Source: Perkinsus olseni (Eukaryota > Perkinsozoa > Perkinsida > Perkinsidae). Taken from it: a DNA stretch of 64,000 nucleotides. The notes below the pieces were generated by a model, which was not told the origin of the DNA, ran no database searches, and saw only the letters and a list, made by a program, of their open reading frames with translations. Shown in pieces: positions 34,918 to 51,231 of this stretch; within the stretch, counting starts at the first letter, position 1, and each line of letters starts with the position of its first letter. The position numbers were made by a program, and so were the translations under genes. The DNA lies in NCBI GenBank assembly GCA_013115135.1, contig JABANP010000132.1:1-64000 (forward strand). Direction: 5' to 3'.

Positions 34918-37900
34918 GTGTTCGGTTCTCGTTTCCTTTCTGCACTTATGCCACTTAACTCTGACAATGAGAGGCCCCTCCTCTCATCGTGGTTCATGAA
35001 GCACGGAATGTCACTATGTGGCAGCGAGCGAGTGGATAACCGGAGCGTCTTCCTAGTAGTCAAAGAGATACTAGATAACGCCATTGATGCCTGTCGGCAC
35101 TTGAAAGGTAGCAACTGCGTTTGTTATGAGGGCAGAGCCCAGAGGCCGACTGCCGTTAATGATGTAGCTTCCTTCGCTTGCTTGCCGCAGATCCGCGTAC
35201 CGAACCGAAGGTCAGCGTGACACTAAAGAGCGACCTCAAACTCATCTGCTCGGATCTGGGTGGTCCCGGAATAGCAGCGGATGGGGTCGACAGCATCCGC
35301 GGCATGTTCTCATCCACGAAGCATGCAGATAGCGGAACAGGTAGCATTGGTAGGGCTTCGCGTCTAGCCATTCTGTGATGTATTCATGTACCAGGTTTTA
35401 GTGGCAAATTCGGCTTGGGATTGAAGTTCGTCACTCTCTTTCTACACCAGGCAGGATGTGCAGCTATACAGTAGGTAATAACGGCGAACGGCATTCTTGG
35501 CTTTTGCCGTTCATCAGCTTTGAGGTCGTGACGGATGAGGTACGTCTCGTTGAATTCGACCTCTTGGTGGAAGATGGCGGTATTAAAGTGGGAGAGGTTC
35601 GGATAGACAAGATTGATGGTGATCCAGGATTCACTACCAGGGTGAGTCTTCCCCTAGACTTCAGAGTGCTCTAGAGTTTAGAGCCCACGTCGGATCTTTG
35701 AGTCACACTCAGAGTCTCCCATCTCACCAAGTTTCGCAGAAGGCTCCGCTGAACACATGACATGAGGTCCCAGGGGTCCTCATCATTCTGTGGTTCTCAA
35801 CAGTCTTTTTCATCTCTCTCCCTATGGATCCTTCGTCGCCCGGACGTACCTTTCGCGTTCTCGGGGATTATGCGATCCGAAGAGTACAAGAAGGTGCAGG
35901 CCAGGCTCAATGTTGGCTCTCGCTGAGCCGCTCAGTTCTAGAATTTTGTTTCGACCATGATGCCAATAAGCATACCAATATGGTTTGTGAGACAGAGATG
36001 CTGGCGTCGCCTCTAGGGCTTGCGGAAGGCGGCGGATGGGAAAGCTACAGAGAACCCTTCGGGAGACTCTATTTTGTCATTCAATACATTTGATTGAGTC
36101 CGCCCAGCAGACTCTGCTGTTTGGCTACCAGCTTGTCTTCCATAAAATGGCGGGGACGTATTATTGGGCTCTATATTCTATAAACCAGAGGACTACTGGT
36201 ATGAGCTGAGTAATTTGGTGCTTGACTACGTTAATTTGTCCAGCTCCGAAGGAGCCAAGTGCACCGAGCGACGACAGGCTCGGAGTACAAGACAGGATTG
36301 ACCGCAATCCTGGTCATCGCTGCCGTGATCCTGGTCGGCATCATCATGCAGCTCTGAGTCATAGTAAGCTTGCTGCGAGCCATTGCAGCGCTACAGAAAC
36401 GTAGCGGTGGCAATTATGTTGTTGGCGACCTACTTCCTGGCTAGTAACAGTGTGAGGAGCTTCTTGCGCCACAGGACGATAGAAGAGCTCGGATATGACG
36501 AAGCATCAGACTGCAAAAGAAATTGTGGAGATTAACGACCTGGTGGTACAGCAGCATGACACATCGAGCATTGTGACATTTTAAGCTATATGTCACAGAA
36601 GGACGCGAGAGCATTCAGACTAGCTTCTTCTGATAAGAGGCTCTGGAGAACATCGGGAAACTACGGAGTAGTTCAGGGCCTGAACTTCCAGCCTGAACTT
36701 CAGGCTGAAAGATTCGGCTAGTAGCCGACGGCTACTCAGTCCGTCAGCACTTACTGGATCGGTGCCGTCGAAAGGGCATACGGAGGCTCAGCAGCTGAGC
36801 TGACGGATATGTCTTTTTATACCTTTGTAGAGCTTCTTCACCGACTGAGACTCAGTCACTGAGTCACAGCGTGTGTGTGGATGGTGGGGAGGGGGTGGTA
36901 TCTTGGAAATTCCTGGCCATGGCGGATAATTTATCCTCCTGCGATCATCGGGGTGCGATGCCTGATGATTGCTGCCTCTTCTTTGCTGTATTATAGGTCT
37001 CCTTACAGCTGCCTCAGTCACCGGACGTAGACTACGATATTGTGCGAAGCTTGACCGAGGAGTACCTGGCGCTCTCCTCCCATTTTTTGGGCGAAAAGGC
37101 TCCAACATTCGAGTACAATGACAAACAGCTCCAAGGTGCTAGTCGTTCTCGCGGAAGACTTTTTTTAGAGCATAGCATTTCAATTGTGTCTCGCCTTCGC
37201 GATGGTCGCCCTGTTCAGGCTCATCCTTGTTCCGTTCTACACCAGGCCAGCCAGTAGCGCGCTACAGCGTCGACGGCGTCACCGTGATGACTAGGGTTAG
37301 ACCACAGCGGGACTCTTCTGCTCGTATTGGATCCGATCGAACTATTCTGGCAACGCGTCTTGTCAATGGCACGGTCATGGCAAACCTGCCAGGCTGGTCG
37401 GAATGCTGTTTGCTGGGAGCCATCCGGGATGCCTTCGGAAGGGAGGGCAGGCGATGAGTTCGGTATCATAAAAGTGGGCTCCCAGCCTCGGCCCCTCGGG
37501 GTATTGACTGCTGAGATCGATTGTACCGTGTTCTCGGAGTGCCCGAGTGAGTGGGAGGCCCTGGAGATCTTCATCAATGTGGACAATCACCAATGCCAGT
37601 TCGGTTCACTGTCGAAATCAGCACTGGTGAGTTTTGCGCCATCGAATGGAGGCGAGCCCTTGGCGATCTTGACGGCAGCTCTACGCGGTTGTCTGCGAAG
37701 GATTAAGCGCAAATGGCCCGAAGTCCTCCCGAGTGTCGCTGATTGGAACGCCAAATGCGCTATGGATATCTGGGCTCCGAGGCTGTGTGAAATAATAGGC
37801 CGAGTCTCGAGACGGCGTATTGACGTGCCTGGAGTGCAGAAAGGGCTGGTCGATCTTTTGGAGAGGACCAGGAGAACTAGAGGTTCTCACCGCACTGCTG

Positions 37901-37965
37901 TCGAAGTGTCCGGGGAGAGCTCGGTTTCACGAAGACAATGTGTAAGATGCGAAGGCCATGGGTGA
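34918..37965 (+). CDS. Topoisomerase VI subunit B-like GHKL ATPase
   Basis: GHKL ATPase of the type IIB topoisomerase B-subunit class (Top6B, or the meiotic MTOPVIB/TOPOVIBL that partners SPO11). N-box VVKEILDNAIDAC near 35065-35095 matches the VKEAVDNALDAC form typical of Top6B. G1 is SDLGGPGI (about 35250), then a lid region SSTKHADSGTGSIG and G2 GKFGLGLKFVTLFL (about 35405). A transducer-like domain lies at 37330-37800: EIFINVDNHQCQFGSLSKSA and LTAALRGCLRRIKRKWPEVL. Between 35674 and 37040 exons are unclear; a frame ending in a hydrophobic helix (TAILVIAAVILVGIIM, stop about 36357) does not fit the family and might belong to something else. The true start may be upstream, towards 34551. 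Whether this is a full Top6B or the reduced meiotic form cannot be decided here. Confidence 0.65.
36671..36865. repeat. Cluster of perfect short palindromes
   Basis: Seven perfect inverted repeats lie within 195 bp: 36671-36685 (7-bp arms), 36690-36706 (8 bp), 36715-36727 (6 bp), 36721-36735 (6 bp), 36786-36800 (6 bp), 36843-36857 (7 bp) and 36849-36865 (7 bp), all with 1-3 nt spacers. They fall in the unresolved middle of the TopoVIB-like gene, probably intronic. Confidence 0.6.
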
Positions 37966-38189
37966 ACTCGGACATTCGTTTCATCCCATCACCGCATTGC
38001 CATGGCATGCGGCCTTGTAGTCATCATCAGTCTATCAACTATTCATTCGGTCTTGACTGACGTGTCTAAGTTTTCATGAAGCTTAGTGCCACGACATCTT
38101 CTCGTTCGGCTTGCGTGAAGGGAGGCAGACGCTGTGCGTTCGTCGATCCACTGTGAGAGCATTATTCTCGCCTTTGGATCACCCTGTCC

Positions 38190-42457
<4,268 letters not shown>

Positions 42458-43245
42458 TGGTGGCGTTGTTGTTGCTGCTGCTGTTATTGTTACCACTACT
42501 AATGTAGCTGACAGCCTTCCTTCGTCGCAGTGGTAGCGAAATGATAATACTACTATTGTTGTTATTATTTAGCTGCTGCCCGTGATGATGATGGTAATTA
42601 TTATGACCTACTGCCCCCCATCCATTCCGTTGAGCAACCTTATTGTTATTATCTGCTGCACTTACTACATGGAAGTAAATGCATGTGATAATAATAAATT
42701 TAGTTGCCTCTTGCCTATCAACAATCTTGCGTTCTCGTAGTCTCCGTAGGACAAGGCTCTGGACCCCTTCCCATCTTGCTCAAGATGGTAATGATGACCC
42801 CTTCTCCCGGTGCTAACCTCAATCCACTCGACAACATTCTGGGATTCATTTTCAATACATCAAAAGTGATCGCAATCCTGAGGGAGTATTCAATTGAAAT
42901 TCCTCAAACTCGAGAGCGGAACTCCCCAGAAGCGAAGTCAGCCAAAACGCGTTCGAGATCTCAACTTCGACAGCCTTCCTGGAAATCCACTTTTCCCCCT
43001 TGCACCAAGTCTCAGGGTTGGTTCACTGAGCACCATTAGTGCGCATCTTACTCTTCATTCGGCGCTCGCCCACCAGTACTGCGTAAGAATCGTAAACTTT
43101 GGCGACTAGAAATAGTTAAGGTACGAGTAGAGGTGGGGCTCTGTGCAGGAAACCGTTAGAATTTTCGTACTGAGAGTTTACGTGCTCTGCACTGTGCGTG
43201 ATTATTACCACCGTTTGGGTTCGATAATCGAACTTTGATTATTAG
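42458..43245. other. Intergenic, trinucleotide-rich
   Basis: CTG/TTG/TTA-type runs at 42460-42560, then AT-rich sequence. Overlapping frames at 42704-43109 are open but look like translated non-coding sequence. Confidence 0.4.
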
Positions 43246-45742
43246 ATGACGATTTCGTCGTTCTCCCCATGGCCATCCCTGCCTACCGAGAGCGTCCTCT
43301 GTGCGTTCCTGGCTGCCCTGTGTGCGGCTAAACCTCTCTATAACACCATTCTACGATCTCGGTCCGCGGTGGTAGTCACGGGGAAGGCAACTCGAACTCA
43401 CACATAGTGGTATCCTTCAGACGAAAGACACCAGCAGCAGCAGTGGTAGTACCGGCAATGAGGAGTTCCATCGCTTCCAACTCGTCTATCTCGGCGTCTA
43501 CCTCCTAGCGGTATTGGCGGACTGGCTGCAGGGACCATTCGTCTACGCCCTGTACCGCTCCTATGGATACAGCATTGAGGATATAGGTACTACTGCGGGA
43601 GGACGTTGCTGATGGGTAGATGGGCCAGAGGTCCCTGTTGGACTCGATCGTGTGATGATACTAGCCCGCTGCTCGATAAACGGATTTTGAAACCCATTGC
43701 CGATTCAGGAAGTGATTTTTGCACGGAAATTGCGGTTCCAGAGTCTTTTCTGAAATATAGTATTAGTTCATTGGCCCTTCCTGCATGTTCGAACGGGCTA
43801 TGGCTCGCTTAATCGCGTATTGACCGTCTCTGGACTGCTTGTTTCTTGATCTCGCCCTGCTTATTACTTACATGCTCATTCTATCGCGACGAATGATGGG
43901 CGGGTTAGAAAACCAGTGAGAAGTGAACTGAATGCGTCACGTAATCTATCGCATATTATTACTCTATAGCGGAGCTAATGCCGACCTCGATGAACGACAT
44001 CCGCTGGAGGCGACCAGTATGAAGAGAAGCTCTCAACGCTCGGTACCGGCGATAGCGGCTCTCCAGAGGGAGATTCCCTGGAAAAGTATAGGCTCTAGCC
44101 CTTGTTCATACTCTCCATCGTGCGAACCAGTGGTTTGCTCGTGTTTTCGGTATCATTCATACGCGCCTCTGTTGATCGTATCGATGATGGCCATTGAGCT
44201 GCATGTTTCCCTTATCAGGCTCCCTCTTCATCGTTGGTTTCCTCACGTCCGGTGTCTTCGGTATGTTCGTCGGTGGTTTGGCTGATTCCTTTGGTCGGAA
44301 GAAGGCCTGTCTTATGTATTCCACCGCCCTTACCGGGCAAACGCGGTTCTACTACTCCCCGTCAGGTACTGCATCCTCTATGCTCTAGCCTGCGTGCTCT
44401 ACCATTCTCGTCATTTCTACGTCCTGCTGCTCGGCCGGTAAGCCGGATCGCCTCTACCGCGGCCAGTTCAACTGCTCTTAGCTTCCTAGGTGGGGTCTCC
44501 ACCTCGCTCCTCTTCTCGGTATTCGAAGCATGGATGTTGGAAGAGCACGCAGCCCGCGGTTTCGATGCGAAGTCTCTGAACGATACCTTCGCGAAGGCCA
44601 CTCTAGGTGCCCACTGGTGTGCTGCTCGCCAGCTCCTGTCTGTGCTATCCTCGTGTAGGTAACGGAACGGCCGCGATCGTGGCCGGAGTGCTCTCCCATT
44701 TTGCCGCTGTCAAATACGGTCCGATCGGGCCCTTCCAGCTCTCTGCCTTCACGTTGGGTGTGTGCGGCGTGATGATAATCCTCTTCTGGTGGGAGGGTTC
44801 ACAGCGCGTGAAAGCTGCCTCCGAAGAGCTCGTCATTCTCAGGAACGAAAATTACGGCGGCAGCCCCTCATCGACTGCGTCATCATCACCGTTCGTCGGG
44901 GATGTTGCGGGCGATGGCGGAGGCCTTCAAGGTTGCTCTGGCGCAGCCAAGTGTCCTCCTTTGCGGTCTAGTGCAGGTAGGGGCATTCGTCTAGGTTTCT
45001 ATCATCGTCATCATCATCGTCGTTGTTCAGTCGTGTTTCGAGTCCGCTATGTACGTCTTCGTATTTATGTGGACGCCGGCTCTGCCCGAATCCATGGACC
45101 CTGGCACGGTATTCACTGATTTTATGATAGCAATGATGATCGGAAGTGAAGTATTCGAAAGCATCACTGTGAGCAGCAGCAGATCACCTCCGCCGTGGCA
45201 TCCCGACCTGTGCCCTTTCAGAGCCGATCACTGCGACTGCCCAGTGTCCTGCCTTATGTTCTTCTCGTTGCTGCGGCCGCCTTGGCAGTACGTTCACGTT
45301 GTGTCCTCCCGCCATCGTTTGATGGAGCCCTGTTAGGTCCCCTTGCCTCACGGCATCACCCATGCGAAGGCTGCTGGCCTTCTGCGTCTTCGAGGCTTGC
45401 TGCGGTGTCTACTTCCCAACTCACTATTCAATACGATCGAGTGAGGCAGCTCAACGCTCGGCCTCGTGTCCGACAGCTTCCCCTCAGGCATCGTACCAGC
45501 GTCAATTCGCGCTACTATGTTCAACCTCTATCGGATACCCCTCAACGTGGTCGTTGCCAAGATCTGCACTAGTGTGGGCAGCATGGACGCATCCACAGTA
45601 TTCGCTACTTGTTCTGTAAGTGCCTCAACAGCCTCCGCTTCCTGCGGACTCCCTTCGTCAGGCTCTACTGGCTGCCGGCGCACTACTGGCGTTGAAGAAC
45701 GAGCAGCTGTTAAGAGTGACGACTGAAAATAAAAAAGACTAG
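43246..45742 (+). CDS. MFS carrier, molybdate-anion transporter (MFSD5/MOT2) family
   Basis: Twelve-helix major facilitator related to MFSD5 and algal MOT2, proposed to import molybdate for the molybdenum cofactor. Exons joined in phase: 43246-43368, 43421-43586, 44219-44315, 44366-44437, 44482-44606 and from 44659; the final exon starts after the AG at about 45660 and stops at 45742. Family landmarks: LADWLQGPFVYALYRSYGYS, FVGGLADSFGRKKACLMY, YCILYALACVLYHSRHFYVL, GGVSTSLLFSVFEAWMLEEH, AMYVFVFMWTPALPES, FEACCGVYFPT and SIRATMFNLYRIPLNVVV. The second intron is 632 nt, very long beside the others (44-52 nt). One join near 44870-44910 (before MAEAFKVALAQPSVLLCGLV) could not be matched to a GT-AG intron. 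Confidence 0.85.
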
Positions 45743-46981
45743 CGTTTGTGTTTTCGGTTTTGGTGTAGTTTCTCTGCACTCAAATGCATCGAGTTGTCAA
45801 GTGGAACCCCATGAGAGAACAGAACCGTCGCTTCCCGCTGGCGTAACAACTCCAATGCTCCAGTCATGGAAGATTCCCCTGTACAGCCTCTCCTCGCGGT
45901 AGGTTACAAGAGGGCTACTCGAGAAGTCCGCTCCCTCGTTAGGGCGTCTCAAAACCTCGTTAGCACTTTCGAAAACGCATAAGTTGATAATATCAACTTG
46001 ATCTGCAGTATCTCGGCTCAGAAACTCTCACGCGGCGCTGACTCGCGTGTAATCAAACGCGCTCTTGAAACACCCTTAATAGTTCCAATCGACTAAACTG
46101 GGCTTGACAAGCATCCCTGGAGCATGCGTTTGCATCTGATAGTCGTTGATTATTGCCTGCCTTCGTTGGTACTCAGAATCTGGTGCTTCGTGCGGGAGAG
46201 GACAGTACTCATCTTCCCTTCCTCAGTGTTCGCTGTTTTAAAAAGTCCATCAGACTAAAATGCCTTTACCTTCGCGAGCATTACCTCACAAACACGACAG
46301 TACTTCGAGTACATCGGCTTATCAGCCGACTTACAGCGGATGAGCGATCAGCGAATTTAATGCCACCCTGACCTGGCCCACTGATTATAGCGGAGTAGAC
46401 ACCACCGCTATCAGTAGACCACACGAGGTTCCCGAGGCAAATGATCCACTAGTGTAACGCAAGTCAGTGTTAGAGGAGTAGCAGTAGAAATTCCAGAGTG
46501 GCAACAACGTTAAGACTATACTGTCAAAGTTACCAGCAGCGGCAGCGTCATCGGTAGCAGGAATGATGGTGTACAGGGGACAACGATGGTAGTGGAGGTG
46601 CTAGTGATGGTATGAGTAGTAATGATAATGGTGAAGGTGATGTACATGGGGGTGCTGCTACTACTACAACCTATGATTGAAGGAGAAGGCAACAACAACG
46701 ACAACATTTGTCCCATTAGGGATGATGCAGTGATGATGAACCCTAGTAGCAAAAATGCGATACTACCACCCTCCCTCCGCTGATACCACACCATCACCAC
46801 CATTGGCCGAAGGTCGAGAGATGACCGTGATGATTAGCATATGCTTTATTAGAAATATCAACAATACATACTAGTAGGAGTAATAGGATGATGATGATGA
46901 GGAGGAGGTCTTCGTCTCGTCGTCCTTTAGAATTGGATGATCACGATGATTATCAACATCATCGAGGTCGTTTACTCGCTA
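45743..46981. other. Intergenic, microsatellite-like
   Basis: No gene. 46510-46910 is dense in simple trinucleotide-type sequence (GAT, GGT, CAA and GAG runs). Confidence 0.45.
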
Positions 46982-49900
46982 CTAGCTCGAACCAGCATTC
47001 TTCGCCGCAGCCTCCTTCTTAAGTTGCTTCTGACTCTTCTTCTTAGCAGCAGGAATCTTCATCTTATGCGGCTGGGCAGGGTTGTGGCCGGTCATCAATG
47101 CCTTGATGTTATTAGCGTCATTCTCATTAGCCATTATCTCCTTCAAGGACATCTTCTTCGGAACAGGCGCGGCGACTGCACCGCCGCCGCCGGCCTCCTT
47201 CCTTCTCATAGCGGCTTCGTCACTCGGTGACCACAGCCATCCCTTATGCAGCGACGAGGGGTCAGCGACGTCCTTACCAGCAACCTGATCACCATAACAT
47301 ATCAAATCCCTATCATACCCTCCCTCACAGACCCTCTCCTACCACAGTCTTCGGTTTATCCTTCTCATCGCCGGGTCTCCTAGGGTACACTGTCCTCGGA
47401 CGGTCACCGGAAGACGCAGCTTCCGGACTGGCGCGTCGTCCACCACCACGACTACTGCCACTGCCTTGCCTGTTGTGCTGCTGCTGTTCGGCCTCGACGG
47501 ACGACTGATAGAAGAGCACCACCTGAGTGCCTCCGCTGCCTTCCCCAACCCCTCCTCACTCTGTCGTCCCCGAGGGCCTGCTTCCTGAGAATCCGGTGTG
47601 AGCCTTTTCAGAGGCGCTTTGTGGCGACTGGGACGCGTTGATGCCCAGGAGGCCCCTCAACGACTCTGATGCCGAGTCTCTGCCACGGCTTCTGTCACTA
47701 TGGGAGCCGGCGGCTTCGGGAGAGATCGATCGGCGGCCATTGGCCGGGGGCGAAGTAGAGGCAACCATTGGCGGCTGCTGCTGCTGTTGCTGAAGGCAAG
47801 TCGATGGAGACAGGAACGATGCAACTACGCCGTATTACATGTCGGGTTGGCTTTCCACTCCTAGCACCCTCATAGGGCCTCCGAGCATTGGGAGGTTGAA
47901 CTGGGGGTTGGACAGGCGGGGGAGGGGGAGGGACGGGTACTCCAGCTGCTCCTGCTGTTCTTCCGATAGAATGGACACTTGAGGCGATAGACATGCTAGA
48001 TCCCTGCTTCTCGATATCAACCCTCGGGGCCCGGATCTGGGCGGGAGATGTACTGGAGGTAGCTCCTAGGCTGGCGCTGCTGGACGAGGGTCGCGGAGGA
48101 GCCGCCGCCACTCCCACTGGACGTGGGGCATCCTGATCATAGAACAGATCATAGAAGAGTTGCGGTTGTTGTGGTATTACGATGAATGGACTGCTCCCTG
48201 GTGGGAAGATCCTGTTTAAAGGGGCGAATCGGCTACCGGGAGTGGGAGCGCTCGAGGTGGAAAAGGCCAACGGGAGATCCGCGTCGAAGTAGTTGGCAGC
48301 GTGCCAAGCTGGTGACAGGATGATACAGAACAGCGGCAATGGCTGCTGTGGCAAATATTACTCTTCATTTGAGCATTGGAGAAGGGTCCCTGCTTATGAC
48401 CATGGGGATCCAGATAAGTCCAGAAGAGGGCATTGACATCAAGGCCCGGAGAGGGAGTGCCGACAGGAGCGGATCCACTGGTAGGAGTGTGGACTCCAGT
48501 AGGGGGAGCCCCATGATGACTACTACTACTGCCCGCACTAATGAGCCTGTTCAAGGCGGACATACCGCTAACGGTACTTGAAGGGCCTCCGTACTGGGCC
48601 TGTCCGGAAGCAGACTGGCTGGTCCAGATACTAGGGCGCTCGCGATAGTACCGGTCTAGCCTCTTGCTGCTGCTCCTGTAGCAACTTTTTCATCTGCTGT
48701 TGGACCTGCATCTGCTGTAGTCTGACCAAAGCGGCCTGCTGCTGCTGTTGCTGCGAAGCTGCCGCAGCCATCGCTCTCGCCTGAGGACCACCGCCATCCA
48801 CACTCGCCACCATCGCCCTATCCCCACTACCTGTTGCTCGGCCTGCTCCCTCTTCTGCTGAGCCTGTGCCTGCAGTTGATGTAGTAGGGCTGGTACACCT
48901 CCGCCACCTTGTGAGGAGGCATTGCTCGAGGCCCTCTCCAAGATCTGTTGGACCTTGGCCGTAGTAGCGGGAGGGGCGGCCCTCAACTGCTGTAGCAGGG
49001 CGTGTTGAAGTTGTGCTTGAGTGGCACTTGCTGACGCTGGCTGAGCCTAACGAAAGAGTGCCGAGTGAGCAGGGCAGGCGTCATGTGTCGCGTACAGATG
49101 GGGCCGTCGGAACCTTGGGGGCGGACGATTGGCGATCTGGTCCAGTCGGGACGACAGGTGGAGCCCCGAAGATACTACTGGGCACCTGTGCAGCGGCAGG
49201 GGCGGCGGAGGGCAGCCCCCCGAAGAGGGAACTGGAGCCACTGCCCGGCACTGGGGCGAATGGGGACGCAGCCGAAGTGGTAGAGAAGGGACCCGGGATG
49301 GCAGAAGGGAATGATGAGGATTGGACGCCGGCGGTAGTGGCCGGAGGAGTCGTCTTGGGTTCATCAGCGTGCAGCGTCTCGAAGAGCCGAGCAAAGCGGC
49401 TGCCGGATGATGATGCTGGGCCCTGAAGGATATCGAAGGTAATGATGCGTACGGTGAGGTGATGCCCAACTACTACCTCCGTGAAGGCTGGTCCACCGTC
49501 ATGGTCTAATGGAGGCCCGAAGAGGCTATCGGAGCCGGGGGCATCGCCGAACAGACTGGAGGAAGGCTCAGCAGCAGCAGGATTACTCTTCACCATAGAA
49601 GCTGCGGCTGAAGTTTGCGGTACCTGCAGCCAGCCACAGTACGGCACTCAGTGCCTCGAGTGCTATTACTACCGTAGGACCGAACGGGCCTGCTGATGAG
49701 TCCTTGTTGGTAGGAGGTTCGGGTGAAGCACCTCTCAGGAGGGCCATTGTGAAGGGGTCCACAGCGGCGGCAGGGGTAGGTGGGGTTAAGCCGGAAGTAG
49801 GCTTGGTGGGGTCCTTAGGATGCCCATCCTCTCCTCTTTCGGCGGCACCCTGATCGAGTGAAGTAAGCGTCACCCTTCAGTACACTATCAACTACTTCTT

Positions 49901-50757
49901 AGAGGGAGTGATGGTGGGGGCTTTGGATGGTCCATGCTGGTGCTGATGGTCAAGATCACCAGCAGCAGCTGCAGCATCAACACGGTGATGATACTCGGGA
50001 CCATGGGAGTGTACAGGAGATGTATCTGCTAGGCGATGCCTGTCACCATCAGAGCCTACGCCAATACTATCACCTCTCCTACTACCACTGGCTCCTTGAT
50101 GGTGAGTAGCAGCAGCACCCCTCCGCCACGGTGGTAGCGCCTTGCCCTCCTCTTCGTCTGAGTACAACGATCGGCCTGTAGCTGATGAGGGCCCAGTGAG
50201 CTCACCTGCAGCAGCAGCCGTCCGTCCCCCTCTAAGGGCCCCCCAGTCCCTGTTCCCTTGCTTTGGCTTCACCACTTGCCAACCATCATCTTGGTCTGAT
50301 GCCCTAGGGGAGCTCCCACCGGCCGTATCTACAGCAGCAGTGTTGTTGTAAGAATGGTGGTGGCGAAGGGAAGGACGATACTGGGATGCTGCGTGAGAAC
50401 AGCAACCCTCACCTTCAGCGTGTTCCCTTCCCTTGCCTTTACCAACACCCCTTTCCCCCAGCAGCCGAGTCGAACCCCACAGCTCCTCCACCCTTACCAC
50501 CGGTCCCTTTTCCTCTTCCCTTAGCTCCTGAATGGGGTCCTCGACCTGAGCATCATCATCATTTGACAGTGCTATGGCGCGGAGACGGTTATAGTCGTGG
50601 TGGTAGCATTACCCCCAAGGTCCCCAGCATTGAAGTCCTCACCAGACTGCTGCTGCTGCTGTTGCTGCGGCCGCTGCTTCGCTGTAGGTGGAGGGAATCG
50701 ATGCACTCTGATTCCTATAGGATTGGGGATGTCAGGCCCGGGACGGCCTGGGTACAT
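46982..50757 (-). CDS. GYF-domain protein
   Basis: Adaptor with a GYF domain, which binds Pro-rich ligands; relatives (GIGYF, Smy2) act in translational repression and mRNA decay. The minus-strand start at 50757 reads MYPGRPGPDIPNPIGIRVHR. It continues with a polar exon (DDGWQVVKPKQGNRDWGALR, 50500-49892), Gln/Ala-rich coils (about 49010-48640) and the GYF domain: FWTYLDPHGHKQGPFSNAQM, then across a phase-1 intron (GT near 48370, AG near 48315) to TWHAANYF. The signature ends NYF instead of GYF. A Pro-rich stretch follows (PVPPPPPPVQPPVQPP, about 47920), and the C-terminus has KMSLKEIMANENDANNIKAL with a lysine-rich end. Several exon borders are not fixed. Confidence 0.75.
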
Positions 50758-50976
50758 CCTGAAGCATCCAAGGTTGACCCTTGACTTTCGTATTTTAGGT
50801 CATACCTAAGTAACTGTTGTCTATCGTAATGGTATCCGCTTGATGACGAGTCTGATGCTGTCGTTGTCGGTTTTATCATCGCTGTTGCTGCCATGAATAG
50901 CGCAATGTATGGCTAACTGCAACGCAATAGGCTTAGCATCAATTCTAATGGGTGACGGAAAAAAGTGAGGAGAGAT

Positions 50977-51050
50977 GCATTTACCAGGATTTGAACCGGG
51001 GACCTCTAGATGTCTAACCTTGGGTCCCACCACGCAGCCAAGCGGACGAA
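50977..51050 (-). ncRNA. tRNA-like element with Pol III signals
   Basis: The minus strand carries an A-box-like TGGCTGCGTGGTGGG, a B-box GGTTCAAATCC and, about 12 nt later, six T (50964-50959), a Pol III terminator. A GGGACC/GGTCCC stem encloses 18 nt where the anticodon arm should be, and I could not pair an acceptor stem. It is therefore a tRNA-derived or degenerate gene, or an intron-bearing tRNA I failed to fold. It sits between the GYF and Bfr1 genes, which are transcribed outward. Confidence 0.4.
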
Positions 51051-51231
51051 AATATTAAGCTTAAGCGTTTTCATTGGATGGGTCGGAGAATCGGCGAGAT
51101 AGCGAGATCGATAAGGGCTGGAAATGAGTTCTCGCACGCCACAGGCACCTTGTGTCATCATCAGTACATTCCCTCGTTTGAGCTAGTGCTGCTCGGCTTC
51201 CACCCTCAACACGCCTCGCAACCCTTCCGAC

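Noticed and set aside
46510..46910. Possible coding frame at 46516-46803
   Set aside because: Simple-sequence DNA gives open frames on several strands; no protein features.
47698..48354. A single 218-aa gene of its own
   Set aside because: It reads through introns; its pieces belong to the GYF-domain gene, whose GYF motif spans the phase-1 intron at about 48315-48370.
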